Positions 48,501 through 59,813 of a stretch of DNA of 64,000 nt are shown here, piece after piece; positions within the stretch are counted from its first letter, which is position 1, and each line of letters starts with the position of its first letter. Origin of the DNA: Pohlia nutans. Its lineage: Eukaryota; Streptophyta; Bryopsida; Bryales; Mniaceae. The notes under the pieces are model-generated. The model worked only from the letters and a program-made list of their open reading frames with translations, was not told the DNA's origin and did not search any database. Position numbers and translations under genes: made by a program. The stretch is from NCBI GenBank assembly GCA_022496805.1, contig CM040099.1, forward strand, positions 18,894,031-18,958,030, written 5' to 3'.

Positions 48501-49569
48501 CTACATTAAAAAAAATAAGTACATGGCCGAGTAATATACGAATAGACGCCAGGAATAACTAACTTGCGGCTTAACCCCTAAAAGACCAAGAAGTCCAAAT
48601 TAGGTCTCGTAATTTTTTTAGCATTTTTGAGTAGGTTCTATATGGACTTCCTTTTGTTCAAATTTGTTTGTTTCTTGACCATCATATGCGTTATTCTTCA
48701 CTGATTCCATTGATATAGAATTTAGTCTCATCTGAATTCTATATTTTACAATATGATTAATTAAATCTGTCATTTTAAAACCATGAATCCTTGGTCCTTT
48801 AGGGGTTAAACCTCCTCAAGGTCAAGATGCGATTAAACCCTAAAGGACAACAGATTCATGGTTTTAAAATGATCATATTGTGAAAATTCAAATGTAACCA
48901 AATCTTACATCAGTGAAGAACATTAACGTCCCTAACCCTAAACCACATATGAGCACTTCAAGTGTTAATACAGTACTGCTAGGACTGCATATGGTAAATC
49001 TGTACTTCTGGACAAATGCAGTAGTACTGTACTTACGCATAAGATAGAAAGCATGGGAATTTCAACGATACTAAGGTATCCGGAAAATGAGAATGAAAGA
49101 ACAAAAAAATTGCCTTATACAGCGTCGTAAACCCTAAACCGTTTGTAGCACTAAGTCATTTTCTCATTTTACCTCGGTTTTTTGATTGCAATACATCATT
49201 TTAAAACCCTCGTTCTATACTACAAGATCAACGGTGTCGAACATGTCAAACTGAAGCCATTTAGATGATTTGCAGCAGGGGATCCAATTATCCTACGCTT
49301 CAGAAAATACACAGTGGACGCTTAGGGGTTAAAAAGGAATTTAAAAAATCGGAAAAAAATATTTTAAATCCACATATGACAGGATATAAACTATCAAAAA
49401 AACAGCCTGCAAGAAATACCTCACAAACACGTCGATGCCCGGCCTTTCGACGGCGTTTCTGCGACTGCACGCCCTCGATGGCCTCTGTGGTGCCAGCGCC
49501 CGCTCTTCGGTTGCGCTTCCGAATGGCCTTGTTCTTCTTCTTCGCCAATGCATCATCTCCTTTCGCCAT
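42599..49569 (-). CDS. DEAD-box-like protein with degenerate helicase motifs
   Basis: Exons (transcribed right to left): 49569-49420, 48356-47787, 46212-46121, 45968-45869, 45129-44875, 44121-43955, 42890-42599; phases agree, 541 residues. Start chosen at MAKGDDALAKKKNKAIRKRN; upstream in frame there is no ATG. The basic N-terminus looks nucleolar. Helicase landmarks are in order but altered: motif I region GVLGAGHGTSCIQ has no Walker lysine; Ia PTHGPTALILVNSKEQA; Ib IATPERL; motif II VVDGLQD replaces DEAD; motif III region reads ISKSFPV instead of SAT; motif VI region YTRVLTAMARSSVKG lacks the arginine pattern. The family exists in plants as non-canonical DEAD-like proteins (from memory). 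A role as a ribosome-biogenesis scaffold is inference from the basic N-terminus and telo-box motif. Intron 2 holds a triplicated segment copying the exon 2 end. Confidence 0.9.
42945..43480. mobile_element. Possible TTAA-family element downstream of the DEAD-like gene's last intron boundary
   Basis: Left TTAA-CCTCTAAATGTACCG near 42945 and right TGTCCTTTAAGGGTCAA near 43465. Both ends are diverged and the right TTAA is lost. It lies in intron 6 (42891-43954). Confidence 0.45.
43542..43579. repeat. Interstitial plant telomere-like repeat
   Basis: About five heptamers of CCCTAAA, with one interruption (CCCTAACTCTAAACCCTAAA), inside intron 6 of the DEAD-like gene. Confidence 0.85.
44518..44745. 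mobile_element. TTAA-family MITE in intron 5, about 220 bp
   Basis: TTAA-CCCCTAAAGGACCAAGAAGG on the left and CCTTGGTCCTTTAGGGG on the right. The right TTAA is mutated (GGGGCAAA). The interior matches the copy at 48575-48805 (TTTTGAGTAGGTCCTATATG-type). Confidence 0.8.
45334..45782. mobile_element. TTAA-family MITE in intron 4, split by a nested element
   Basis: TTAA-CCCTTAAAGGACCAAGAAGC on the left and CTGGTTCTTTAAGGG-TTAA on the right. Outer parts match the 220-bp family consensus; the middle, 45431-45650, is foreign. Confidence 0.8.
45431..45650. mobile_element. Nested TIR element, 220 bp
   Basis: AAGGTAGGAGCACCTAAAAC then CAACATTG on the left, mirrored by CAATGTTGGTTTTAGGTGCT then CCTACCTT on the right, with further inner complementarity (CGACAGAATCTA with TAGATTTTGTCG). 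Interrupts the TTAA element around it. Confidence 0.8.
46806..47814. repeat. Tandem triplication carrying the exon 2 end, 333-343-bp units
   Basis: Units 46806-47138, 47139-47471 and 47472-47814. Each holds AAGAGCTATTAAACTCACTC, a TTAA-family MITE (ACCTAAAGGACCAAGGATTC ... CTTGGTCCTTTAGGGATTAA) and a copy of the last 26 bases of exon 2 of the DEAD-like gene with its donor (complement of 47781-47787). Extra donor copies: 47105-47110 and 47438-47443. The copies nearer intron 2 are almost identical, so the array is young. Confidence 0.9.
48571..48809. mobile_element. TTAA-flanked MITE in intron 1, 231 bp
   Basis: TTAA-CCCCTAAAAGACCAAGAAG on the left and CCTTGGTCCTTTAGGGG-TTAA on the right. This is the best intact representative of the short (about 230 bp) subfamily. 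A truncated copy follows directly at 48833-48925 (AAACCCTAAAGGACAACAG). Confidence 0.85.
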
Positions 49570-49948
49570 CTTTACTACGAATTTTTTAAACCTAAGAACG
49601 TCCAATCACGAACTTATCGCATTGCGCAAATATTATGGAAAACCGCCTGGCCCGTAATTAAAAGAAAAGACCACAACTAGCTACATTTCGGAATTCAACG
49701 AGAAAACATTACCCGGCGTCTGGTACAATTTATATAAGAAAACTAACACGCATTTGAAAAGAACGCAATCAAGGAGACTTGTGAGAATTCCTGAGCTAGA
49801 GAAGAAAAGATGTGAGGAGATTGTTGTTACAGGCGTACCTTGAATGCGAATTCGAGCGAGATTCATCTGTTCTGCAAAAATCTAACAATGATGATCAAGC
49901 AGCAGTGGTTAAAACCTCCATTGAGGAGAGACACAGAGGGAGCTGGTG

Positions 49949-49971
49949 AACCCTAAAACCCTAAACCCTAG
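49949..49971. promoter_or_regulatory. Telo-box cluster upstream of the DEAD-like gene
   Basis: AACCCTAAAACCCTAAACCC lies about 380 bases upstream of the ATG of the - strand gene. AAACCCTAA motifs are common in promoters of plant ribosomal and ribosome-biogenesis genes. Another, AAACCCTAAACC, lies in intron 1 at 49129-49140. Regulatory role inferred. Confidence 0.4.
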
Positions 49972-50275
49972 TCCTGAGAATGTTGGGAATGGTAGATGTG
50001 TCAAATGTACCTATTCTGCAGATTGCTTCTACGAGTTTGTCAACTACGGACACTCTACATAACTTAGCAAAATAGAGCAAGAGGCACTACAAGGAGAAGG
50101 CGTCGCTTTTCAGATAGATAGATACAGTAGATAGAAACTCCGGTCCCTTTTTAGTAAGGGGCCGGCGTGAATAAAGTGTCCGTTCGTAATGCCAATGACT
50201 CGATGGCCACCGGATAAGGGGAAATTGGGACAATACTACTCTCCCCTTTCGAGGATGGACACTATAGTGACACAC

Positions 50276-50646
50276 TACCGTACCTTAGGGGCAGCTTCAT
50301 CACTCCTCCGTCGAATAATTAATTAATTTCAAATTTTGATGTCCGGCAATAAAAAAAGTAATTTCTTAAAATTCAACTTTTCAGGAAATAAATAACTTCA
50401 AGTTCGACTTTCATCCACAATTGATGAAGTTTCATTGAATGTTTGTTATTTTAGTGGACTTCATGTGATCACTCTTAACATTTTTAATTTAATTTATTTT
50501 TAGTTCATGTATTCAATTTCAAGATATTTCATCATTCATCTAATTTAATTTCATGGTTTTCCGGCAAATAGGCAACATAATATTTTTTTTATTCGACATT
50601 TTTATTTGGAATTATTTTTTGCCAAAGCTGCCCCTAAGGTACGATA
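50276..50646. mobile_element. TACCGTA-family MITE, 371 bp
   Basis: TACCGTACCTTAGGGGCAGC on the left and GCTGCCCCTAAGGTACGATA on the right. The interior shares 'ggcaat', 'aattattttttgcc' and the spacing seen in the copies at 15447 and 19386, but the subterminal sequence differs. Confidence 0.8.
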
Positions 50647-53028
50647 TACTACTAGCTAGCTAGCCACTAGTGCCTCGAAGATACCGGATATGGTATCCCC
50701 CCAAAGGGCTTTGAGGTACCCATACAACAAGGTCCAAGGACCCCCTACCATAATTGGGTGGACTATGATGGTGAGCACCATGCCGGCATGGGGAATAGAA
50801 TCCACAACCTCATCATTGGGGGCTAGCGTCGCTTTTCACTCTTTGTGTGAGTCAAGCGGCGCTAATTCGCACTCACCATTTTTTTTGTTGGATTTGGTGT
50901 GTTTGAAATTTGACCGCAAAGATTGCAAGTTTATAGCGTTTGAAGTAAAATAATGAAATAACAATCATTTTTTACCTTTTTTTTAATGCTTGTTGAATTG
51001 GCCAAAAATTTCTTTTAATATTTTTCAAAATATTCAAGCTCATATTAGCTATCAAGAGCCAAAAGAATTCTCAACAAAATGAACAAAAAGAGGTTAAAAG
51101 TGATGCTCAAAAACAAGAACTAATCATCCTTTAGGCTAGTGTCTTTGAAAACCTTGAGTGTCACCTTCAATTCCTATTTATGTGATTCTTGACACTGCCA
51201 ACTTTGAAGAGCTATAACTTATGAATTGGAACTCCGGACATGTGTACTTCGGACCTATGGATGAGTTATCTCACAAAGTTATCAACCAAAAATGATATGA
51301 ACATATCTTGGCCTCAAACAAAACGCAGTTGCGTGTTGTTTGTTTGGAACCCCCCTTGATCTCTTAAATAGCCAATGACGTTTTTTAAAGCCAGGGACGT
51401 CACCTTGCTCGCCACAGTGTTTGAGCATTGTTTTGATAGTGTCACAAGTGCATTGATTGATTGGGTTCTTGTTTTTATGTCATATATAAGCATTTTGTAT
51501 GGCTACAATTGTATACCCCATAATACCAGATTAACTTCTAAGTGACGGATCAACCATTTTATGGTCTCTGCCCTTTTTTTATGGGTTGCCCAAGATAGAA
51601 AAAACATTTGTATAGAAAATCAAGTCTATTTTCCAACCCAATTTGAATCATGTCAATCCGAGTTAAACTCCAACCGGGAGAAATTTTCAAAGACAAACAC
51701 TTCTACATTGTTTAGTGTTAAAAAACTTACTATTTGGAGAAAGTAATGATGTTCTCTCCATTGAAAAATTTTCTTTTTTAATTTTAGAATAGAATGTTTA
51801 GTTTTAATGAATCATACAAAATTTCAAATTCTAAATATAAAATTTGTGATTTTGATAAATATTTGAAGTTAAATGCTTCTAAATTCATTGTGAGAAGATT
51901 AAAAGCTATTTTTTGAAATTTGACCGTATGGATAATTACTAAACATTAAGCTCCTCATTATCTCTTTTGAACCAAACTTATCAAAGTTGAAGAAGTAATT
52001 TTTTATAACACATTTATGTTTTGCCCTTATCCCCTCCGTCATTTAAGAACCTAAATCAAATTTCGTCGTTTGCATAGTTTTTAAATAAATGAAGAACGAA
52101 TTTTCGTAATAAAAAAAATTCATGAAGTCAATATTTTCAACTTCATACACTTTTTCAAAATTTTAGACCTATCACATTCCGTTTTATAATCAAACATCTT
52201 TAAAAAGTCAAAGTAAGGTTATTTATAGAAACATGGAAGACAATGGAACTATTTGCAAAGTATTAACATAATTTTTTTAGTTTGAATTTGGTTAGTGTTT
52301 AGGTAGGGTGATTAACCTCTAAAAGACTATTGATGCTTTTAGGAACAATTGTGAATTGAGCCATTGACCTTTTTAATAATTATTTGGTACGACTTTTTGA
52401 AAATTTTGTAGAGATGTATTTGCTAAAGAGCTTCCTAAGGATATAATGTATTTTTGAATTATGACACACAATGCAAAAATTTACAACTGAAAAACTTCTT
52501 CAATTGTAAGAGGAGGCACCTTGAACAAAGGAAGATGCCTTGGCTTTGGGGGAGAGTAAGTTGCCTCCATATTGCCTTCCCTCACCCATCATAAACCACT
52601 ATTAACATCTTCTATTGTAAAAAATCTAAGACTTAATTTATTTTTGAATTCTTTGTTTCTACTATTGTTGGAGGTTTGCACACGTTTGAATGAGAGTGTA
52701 TGCAAACCTCCTCTACATATTTTATATTCTCCATTTGGATTGATGTTTAATAAATAATTGAGTTTGCAAAAAATCACATGTAATTTGCCAATGTATTGCC
52801 AATATCATTTAGGAGATGCTATATCCATCCAATATTTTTAAAAATCATCACACAAATATCATTATTTTCTACATAAGAGAACTTTTCTTCAGAAAATTGA
52901 GCGGCAAAATTTTGACCTGAAAGACAATCAAAATTTAGACAAGGTATTAAAAAAATTCCTTTCACTTAAAATGCCAATATATCACAATATATGCAATCTT
53001 AGTATTTAAGATTTGTCAACTAAAGAGT
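50647..53028. other. Intergenic DNA
   Basis: No gene. 51580-51950 resembles, in reverse, parts of 560-1080 (for example TTTGGAGAAAG and ACAAACACTTCTACATTGTT against the related tract at 870-930), so it is an old interspersed repeat. A lone TTAA-CCTCTAAAAGAC end lies at 52312. Confidence 0.4.
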
Positions 53029-53188
53029 ATGTTGAGAATATCTAAAGTTAATACAATGTTATCACAACTATTCTTCTTTTATGTTGTTGAATGTTATATT
53101 AACTTAACATGTTGAGAATATCTAAGGTCAATACAATGTTATCACAACTATTCTTCTTTTATTTTGTTGAATGTTATATTAACCTGAA
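53029..53188. repeat. 80-bp tandem duplication
   Basis: ATGTTGAGAATATCTAA starts at 53029 and again at 53109. The two copies differ at only a few positions. Confidence 0.8.
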
Positions 53189-54057
53189 ATGTGTAGTATA
53201 TAGTCATCTTTTAATATAAGAATGTGGCTTTTGCATCACTCATTTTAACATTCACAAATCACTCGCACACATAAACTAACATATTCAACCATATGTACAT
53301 GCAAACGCAATTGAGATGAGTTTCCTACAAGTCATGTCATGGTAGGGTTTCAAAACTAAACTAAATAAGCAGAAGAGCCATAAGAGTCGTTGAATCATAA
53401 TTTCATTTTATGACAAAATTCATTGTATATACCATCAAAAGTGCCATTCATTTCATAGAACCTAGGTGGTGCTTCAACTGTAGATTCTAAATAAATCATT
53501 TAAATCCAGAAGGTCCAAGTCGGCCTATATTTGAACTCCACTATTTAGTAGGGCGGACCATTCATAATCTTACAAGGCTCCACCGAATTGTCCAACCTCG
53601 AGGTTTTAGGTAGTCTTGCAACGAACTTGCTTTGTTTGTGTTTAAAAGATCATATACTAGCCTAGCTAAAGTTAGGAAGGCTACGAGGATGTCACAAGTA
53701 AATTATTCGTACATGTGTATATAAAATCGTGTTGAAAAGCAAGCAAACTAGCAAAATCCATCACTTCACTCCTCCTGAACAGTAAATCTCTTGCAGGGAG
53801 GGCCTTGCAAGTTGCAACACCCAATCAAGGTTACCGCGCACGCCGTGCGTGAACGAAACGCACGCCATTTTTAAAGGTTTGTTATGCTGAACGTTCAAGC
53901 ACGTTCGTTGTGATGTAGGGTTTGAAAAGTCAAATTGCATTAATTGCATGCATTAATTGCCTGTGAACCCGTGAGCCAGTACAATAAGCGGTAGTGTGTA
54001 GGGTTTTCAGTTGTGAGGGTTTTGTGTTCATGTTCTCGGTGAGTCAGTGTTGTGTGC

Positions 54058-55470
54058 CTAAGTGTTCTCGGCACCTTTCCACTGTGGATCCAAAACAAAC
54101 CCGGCAACATGCATAGGACTATGCATAAAACGCCACCATTTTTGAAGTATGTCTTCAATTTCTTCTTTCATACATGGTTGTAAGCCGTCTATGTCTTGCA
54201 ACCCTCGCATATATTCAATCAGTTGATTCATGTGTTCGAAAAAATTACCAACCGTAGGTTTACCAAAATCTACCAATCTCAAAAGGTTGATAACAGGTAG
54301 AGAAACTTGAACCAAAAGAGCATTACTACTAACAGACGATTCTATTAATTGCTTTGTCTTCAACCCACTATCAGGATGCGAAGTGAACCATCCATCACTT
54401 AGTACCATTCGAAGTAATGGTAGTTTTAACTGTACCAAACGCTCTACCAAGATAAAATTTGTAGCAAATCTGGTTTCTCCAGGCCTCAAGATTTCTAAAT
54501 ATCTATCTTGACTTGAAAATACTCTAAAGAGAGCTTGACTATGATGATGATTTGTAATGAAAATCGCAATCAATTTAGCTTTTTGAATTACAATATATGC
54601 CCACAATAATTTTCCCAAATCTTCTAATACCAAGTCTAGTCCATGGGTTGTGCAACCGCTCCATGTATTGTGAGGAAACTATTCCTCAATCAAAGAACCT
54701 GCTCTTTTACAATTTGCAGCATTGTCTGTAATGACTTGAACTGCTTTAGAAGCTCCAATTTCTTCGAAGGCTTCTATTAATTGTTTAGCAATGTATTGAC
54801 CTGAATTTTCTTCTCCACTTGTGTTTATTGATTTCAGAAAGTACTCACCTTGTGGACTAAGGCACAATATATTCAAAAGTGGTCTGTTAGTTGTGCTACT
54901 TCAACTATCAGATGTAATGGTACACCCATATGTATCCTAACTATTACGAATGGGTTCCATTTGCGAATTTAGCTTCTCTTTTACATCTTGTAAAAGAGTT
55001 GTACGCAACCTATTAAATTCTGGTGGATTATAACCTCCTTGGCACCTTCTAAGAGCATCAACCATTTTTGTGAAAAATGGTGATCTTGTTACATTAAAAG
55101 GAATCCCACATCCATAAATTTTTTTTGCTACCGCCTCATCTACTTTTTCTCGTGATTGTTTACTTATATCACAAACAAGAGGAACTTCTTTATCATGATT
55201 AATCATGCACGACATCCATGATTTTACGTTTCTTGGGCTCTTTCACCGAATGTGCAGCCATTAAAGTGGCCCTCACATTATCTGGGACACTTGGACATTG
55301 CTTGATATTTCTTCTCTCACTCACCAAATGATCCCTTATTCTCTCAACAACTCAAAACTCTTTGGAACAAAATTTGCATTGAACATGCCATGTTCCACCA
55401 CTTTTTGTGGTGGAGCAAGGCAATTAACGCAGATCCACTCGAGACAATTACTAGGAGGCCATTTTTTTAA
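54058..55470 (-). pseudogene. Decayed hAT-type transposase (BED finger, DUF659)
   Basis: Reading right to left: a BED-like finger WHVQCKFCSKEF (about 55400-55365), broken by an in-frame stop, then the His part RIRDHLVSERR and KEPKKRKIMDVVHD. Next are a DUF659-like piece (55215-54937: CGIPFNVTRSPFFTKMVDAL, GYNPPEFNRLRTTLL), a piece with ASKAVQVITDNAANCKRAGS (54876-54679) and a longer piece (54633-54058: RPGETRFATNFILVERLVQL, VLSDGW). Stops and breaks separate the parts, and the C-terminal hAT dimerisation part is not seen. Order and motifs fit plant BED/DUF659 hAT transposases. I did not identify terminal repeats. It is not functional as it stands. Confidence 0.8.
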
Positions 55471-55879
55471 TCCACTATTCCCGGAAGACGAATCCTTGGA
55501 AATTGACATGATGGAATGAATTAGAGAAATTTGTATGCAGCAAGCTCCTCTCTTCACCCCGTACAATTCTTTTCACTGCTTCATTGTTGCAACAAAATGT
55601 CCCGGAGAAAGATGCATTGAAGTCCTCACACCTGCTTAAACATGAGAGACCAACATCAGTCCAAGAAATTGCGTGACTCTCGCCCCCCGTTAAAAAAAAC
55701 ATGACAACCATAGAAATTGCTACTTATTTACTATGTTGTGCTCAACTATTTATGATCATCAATCTGCAAAACCTTCATCCCTTAGTCATGCATTGAAAAA
55801 GATCACAGAATGATGAGCAATGAATTTTACGCAAGTCTTTGGTCAATGTATTGCACAAATGTTTTAATGTGGGGAATTT

Positions 55880-56215
55880 CAAACCTAGAGTCAGCTTCTG
55901 AAGGTTTGAAAGTGAAGAGATGGACTCCGGCACAGAGCCTTCAAAAAAGTTGCGTTGAAGGCCCAAAGCTTGCAGTTCCCAAAGTTCTCAAATGATGTTG
56001 TTGCTTATGGTTCCGTTGAAGTAAGCAAAACTCTGATTCACGACCTGCAGTTGTTTCAGCTTTGAGATGTCTGCCGGCACTTCCCGACCAATGTAGCTCC
56101 AGCTGAGGTTAAGGGTCACGAGCTTTGAGCAATTCACGATGTCACGAGGAAACAAACCAGACAGGTTCGCATTTCCAACATCGAAGGCTGTGAGGTTGGC
56201 GAATTTACCTACAAG
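55880..56215 (-). pseudogene. Leucine-rich-repeat receptor fragment, broken
   Basis: Reads LTAFDVGNANLSGLFPRDIV, NCSKLVTLNLSWSYIGREVP, ADISKLKQLQVVNQSFAYFN, then a stop within what should be the next repeat (GTISNNII-stop), then ELWELQALGLQRNFFEGSVP and ESISSLSNLQKLTL. Four to five plant-type LRR units are visible. Nothing around it supplies a signal peptide, a membrane span or a kinase domain. Probably an orphaned fragment of an LRR receptor-like gene, possibly carried or cut by the neighbouring transposon. Confidence 0.8.
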
Positions 56216-58116
56216 ACAACAACCACCATTTCAACCAACAAGGTGTTTGCACAATGACATATCACCATTTCAACCATATCAGAAGTGTTTGCACAATGAT
56301 AACTCTAAACAACAAAATTGATCAACACTGGGATGAAAAAGGTGCGAATTACGCAACTCTCATCAACCCTCACCGCAAATACTTACTCACCTCTCACCGA
56401 GAACACCTACGCATGCTCAATAAATAGTCACTCTCCTCTTACCGAGACCAATCACGCACCTCTCACAGAGAACACCTAGGCACTCCTCAAGAACACTTAC
56501 TCACAAACACCGAGAATACTTAACTGAACACCTAGGGTGCTTAAAGTAAATATACTTTTGCAAAGCTTTGCTTCTATAACTGTGCTGGTTGTAGAATGAT
56601 ATCTACTAACTTAAGTCTACAGTTTATCGGGCGAGAAATTTTGTACGTCTAGTAAAGCTTACTGCTCACATTAATATGTAAGTTGACGATGTCCATATTA
56701 CATCATCATTCAGTGGCTAGGATGTTAAATGGGTTTTTGAATTCTTGAATTCATGTGATGTTCTTTCTAAATAATGTTTTGCATGGTCTTCGAATTACAG
56801 TTGCTCGGACAATGCCTAAAGTTACTCAAGTTATGGTTACTTAGGCTACTGTGCCATCTCGAAGTGTTGAGAGACTTACATTTGTCGTGGTGGGAGTAGA
56901 CTCTCGATCTGGTGGTCTAGTCGGTTCTACTGCTGGTCTTGTTTTTCAGGGACCTATAAATCACGTGTATAGTATAGGTATACAGAGGTTGGAAATACTT
57001 TCCAAATTCCCCGCATCTCTGACAATTTCAAACCTGGTGAAAGTGAATTTCCACCAAGTAATTGTTGATTGTAGAGCAAGTATAGATTTTTTTTGAATTT
57101 ATTAATAATTTTTGCTTGTTTATTTTGTGTTGAGCCAATATTTCTTTTGAATTAATCTCATTCATTGTTTGTTCAAGTGATTGGAGCATTACTATGCAAA
57201 AGGTGGATGCTAATTGAAGATTCTTGATTTGGAACCGTGAAGATTAATGAAGTCCTTATGAAGTTCTTCAAATTGTAGTGAAGATGTTAAAGAAAAGTTG
57301 TGAAGATTTGAATACTGAAAGATGTAGTTAGAAAGATTAGTCTGACAGCGTGAAAGCGTATTACATTTTGGTGCAATTGTTTTGTCTAGTAGTACCTAGC
57401 TTTGTTGTATAAGACAAAGAACTTTTGTCTGTTTCTGTAATTGGATTTCAAATTCACACAATCAATGATTGTGAATTTTTGAACACTTTTTGAATTTAAA
57501 TTTGAAATTCAAATCCAAACTAGAAATTCAAATTTGTAATTACTTCCCTCCATTTGCTATTTTCCTACCTCCTTGGTATCAAATTGAGCAATACAAATTA
57601 TTGTGGAATAATCGTTGCTCTCTAAACCAGTTGTTGCTCGCCACATGTTTCTAGGTCGTCCTCATTGCTGCTACGAGACACTTTTTTCGGTTAACTCTAA
57701 GGTGGTTACCCCATTCCCAACTGAATAAGAAATACGGGTATGAGGCATTGATATTATTTAGTATTGTTATTTTTTACAGTTGGGCAAGAAGAAATAGATT
57801 TCAATACAAGTTGAAACATAATTTTTGGATGAAGAATGAATTAGTTATAAATTTTCAAAGTTGAAGCATGACACATTCCATTCACGTCACATAGGTACTA
57901 GAGTTGTTTCTGTCTAAAGAAGATTTGTATTGCACACACTAAAGATGCTTAAACCAACAACAACGAATCCATAACCACACTTACATATACTAAACCAACA
58001 AGAGAGAACCTATTACCAACTGTAACTCATGCTACAACCAACATCATTATAGCATTGATTGCGGATAATGCCCCTAGCTGTTGGTGAAAGGAACCAGTTG
58101 GTAATGGCTAACCACC
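56216..58116. other. Intergenic DNA
   Basis: A degenerate repeat of ACCGAGAACACCTA/ACTCACCTCTC-like words occupies 56375-56530. A short open frame at 56851-57096 has no recognisable domain. No gene called. Confidence 0.4.
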
Positions 58117-58536
58117 TTAAGGTATGTTCGCACCTGGTCTTAGAGGTGGTCTTACAAGGGGGTCTTACATCCTTAAAAAAGTGTGTGTTCCCACCTACAT
58201 TCTTTAGTAATTACCAATCCTACATGGATGTACACATGGCACACTTTTAAGAATGGGTATTAGCTAACATTTAGGAGGACAAAAAATATTTGAGCAATAG
58301 TAGGCAATTGTTAAGGGAGCACCAAAATAGAAAATATTCCCTAGTTTTGAACACTAAAGAATGGTCTTAGTTAATGTGGCACTTGAGGGGCCATTATGTA
58401 ATCCCCCTACTATTGCTAACACCTTTCCAAACCTCATTGATGACACCTTTCCTACAAAGAAGGTATGTTTCCCAAAATTGTGGTGTTAAGTTTTTATCCA
58501 CGGTCTTTGCAAAGGCCAAGTGCGAACGGGCCTTTA
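58117..58536. mobile_element. Tourist-like MITE with TTA duplication, about 414 bp
   Basis: The element 58120-58533 begins AGGTATGTTCGCACCTGG and ends CCAAGTGCGAACGGGCCT, flanked by TTA on both sides, as in PIF/Harbinger-type MITEs. Confidence 0.75.
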
Positions 58537-59813
58537 TTGTCTCCAAATCCTTGCAAATCCTTGTAAAGTGGTGGGTTCAGTTTCTCGAAGCAGAAGTTCA
58601 GGGGTTAATACTGTGAGATTATTGTCTCAGCTCGAGCAAGAAAGCAAAACTGCGCGTTCTCGTTCATTTTGTTCTGCCCGTGCACTTCTTTTTCACCGTG
58701 AGGAAATCTCACAGTGCAAAACCTAATTTGCACTGTGAAGTGCGTCGCAAGAGGTACCTCCCGTTACAGGAGGAAAATTTCCGATAGTGTCGTAGGCATC
58801 GCAATCATCATCGTGGCACAAAGCAGTGTCTGAATCACATGAAAAGTACTGCGAAGTATGTACTGATGCAAGTATGTTACGTCACTGTATCCATAAACGT
58901 TTCTGCCATAGCGTGCGTGAAATCATCACGGAGCGACGGAGCGACGGAAGCGGCTTGCCTGCGATACTCTGTCTGCAACGGGAACTGATACGGAAACTGG
59001 AAACTGAAATCGGAACTGCGAGCTGGAAATTGAAACGGGAACTGCGCACTTCGAAATGTGTAGGGGTACGAGGGCGTAACCCGGCGTTAACCAATGGCTT
59101 GACAAATTCAATCATTCATGCAACGAAAAGTATGATTCAGAGAGGACCGAATTTTGAATTAGTGAAGAACATTGCATGTGTTGACAAAAAAACATAAATA
59201 AATTTGAACAAAAGAAACTTCACATAAGACTCATTCAAAACTGCTAAAGAAACATGGAGCTAAATTTAGCCTTCTTGGTCCTGAAAGAGTGATGTAACGG
59301 TGCAGTGCACTGTTGCTGTACACTCTCCCCGATGCTGTGGCGGGATTTTACCGCCCTCGATTTGAACTGGCCGGATTTATCGGAGCGTTTAGCGGGAAGT
59401 CGGGAACGGATTCGTGACGCACTCAAGTGGCAGCGGCTTCTTGAAGCTGTGAGGTTTCGTGTGTATGGCGGGGATAGGGTTTCAAAGTGTTTTTCAAGCT
59501 GAAGATTAAGGAGAAGAGAGTTGCGCTCTCGGGGATCAGTGGAGTCGGACGCTCCGGCGCTGGATGAAGCGGTAGCAAATGCCACCATTGCAGCAACGGA
59601 AGACATTACGTACACATATCTGTACGTCTATACGATCTATGGTCTACATGAGATACGATCTATGGTCTACCGTTTCTCTGCGGCGTTTTGCGTCGCAAGC
59701 CAATCTCACACTGGATCACTGTATTACATAAACTTATGTTACGTCACTGGTGGCAGATTTTAGCACACGTTCCACCTTCATAAGACAGTATATGTGCACC
59801 ATAGGACTCCAAC
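58537..59813. other. GC-richer region upstream of TPX2
   Basis: 58900-59080 has repeats of CGGAACTG and CGGAAACTGGAAACTG. 59100-59290 is a degraded TTAA-family MITE (CATTGCATGTGTTGAC ... CTTCTTGGTCCTGAAAG). 59300-59620 is GC-rich and CpG-rich and could be the TPX2 promoter, 5' UTR or a missing first exon. No frame here starts with ATG and reads cleanly into the TPX2 exons. Confidence 0.4.

Noticed and set aside
58826..59197. 123-codon frame with repeated Glu/Lys/Arg/Leu words
   Set aside because: Arises from short DNA repeats (CGGAACTG type) and runs into a degraded MITE; no family resemblance.
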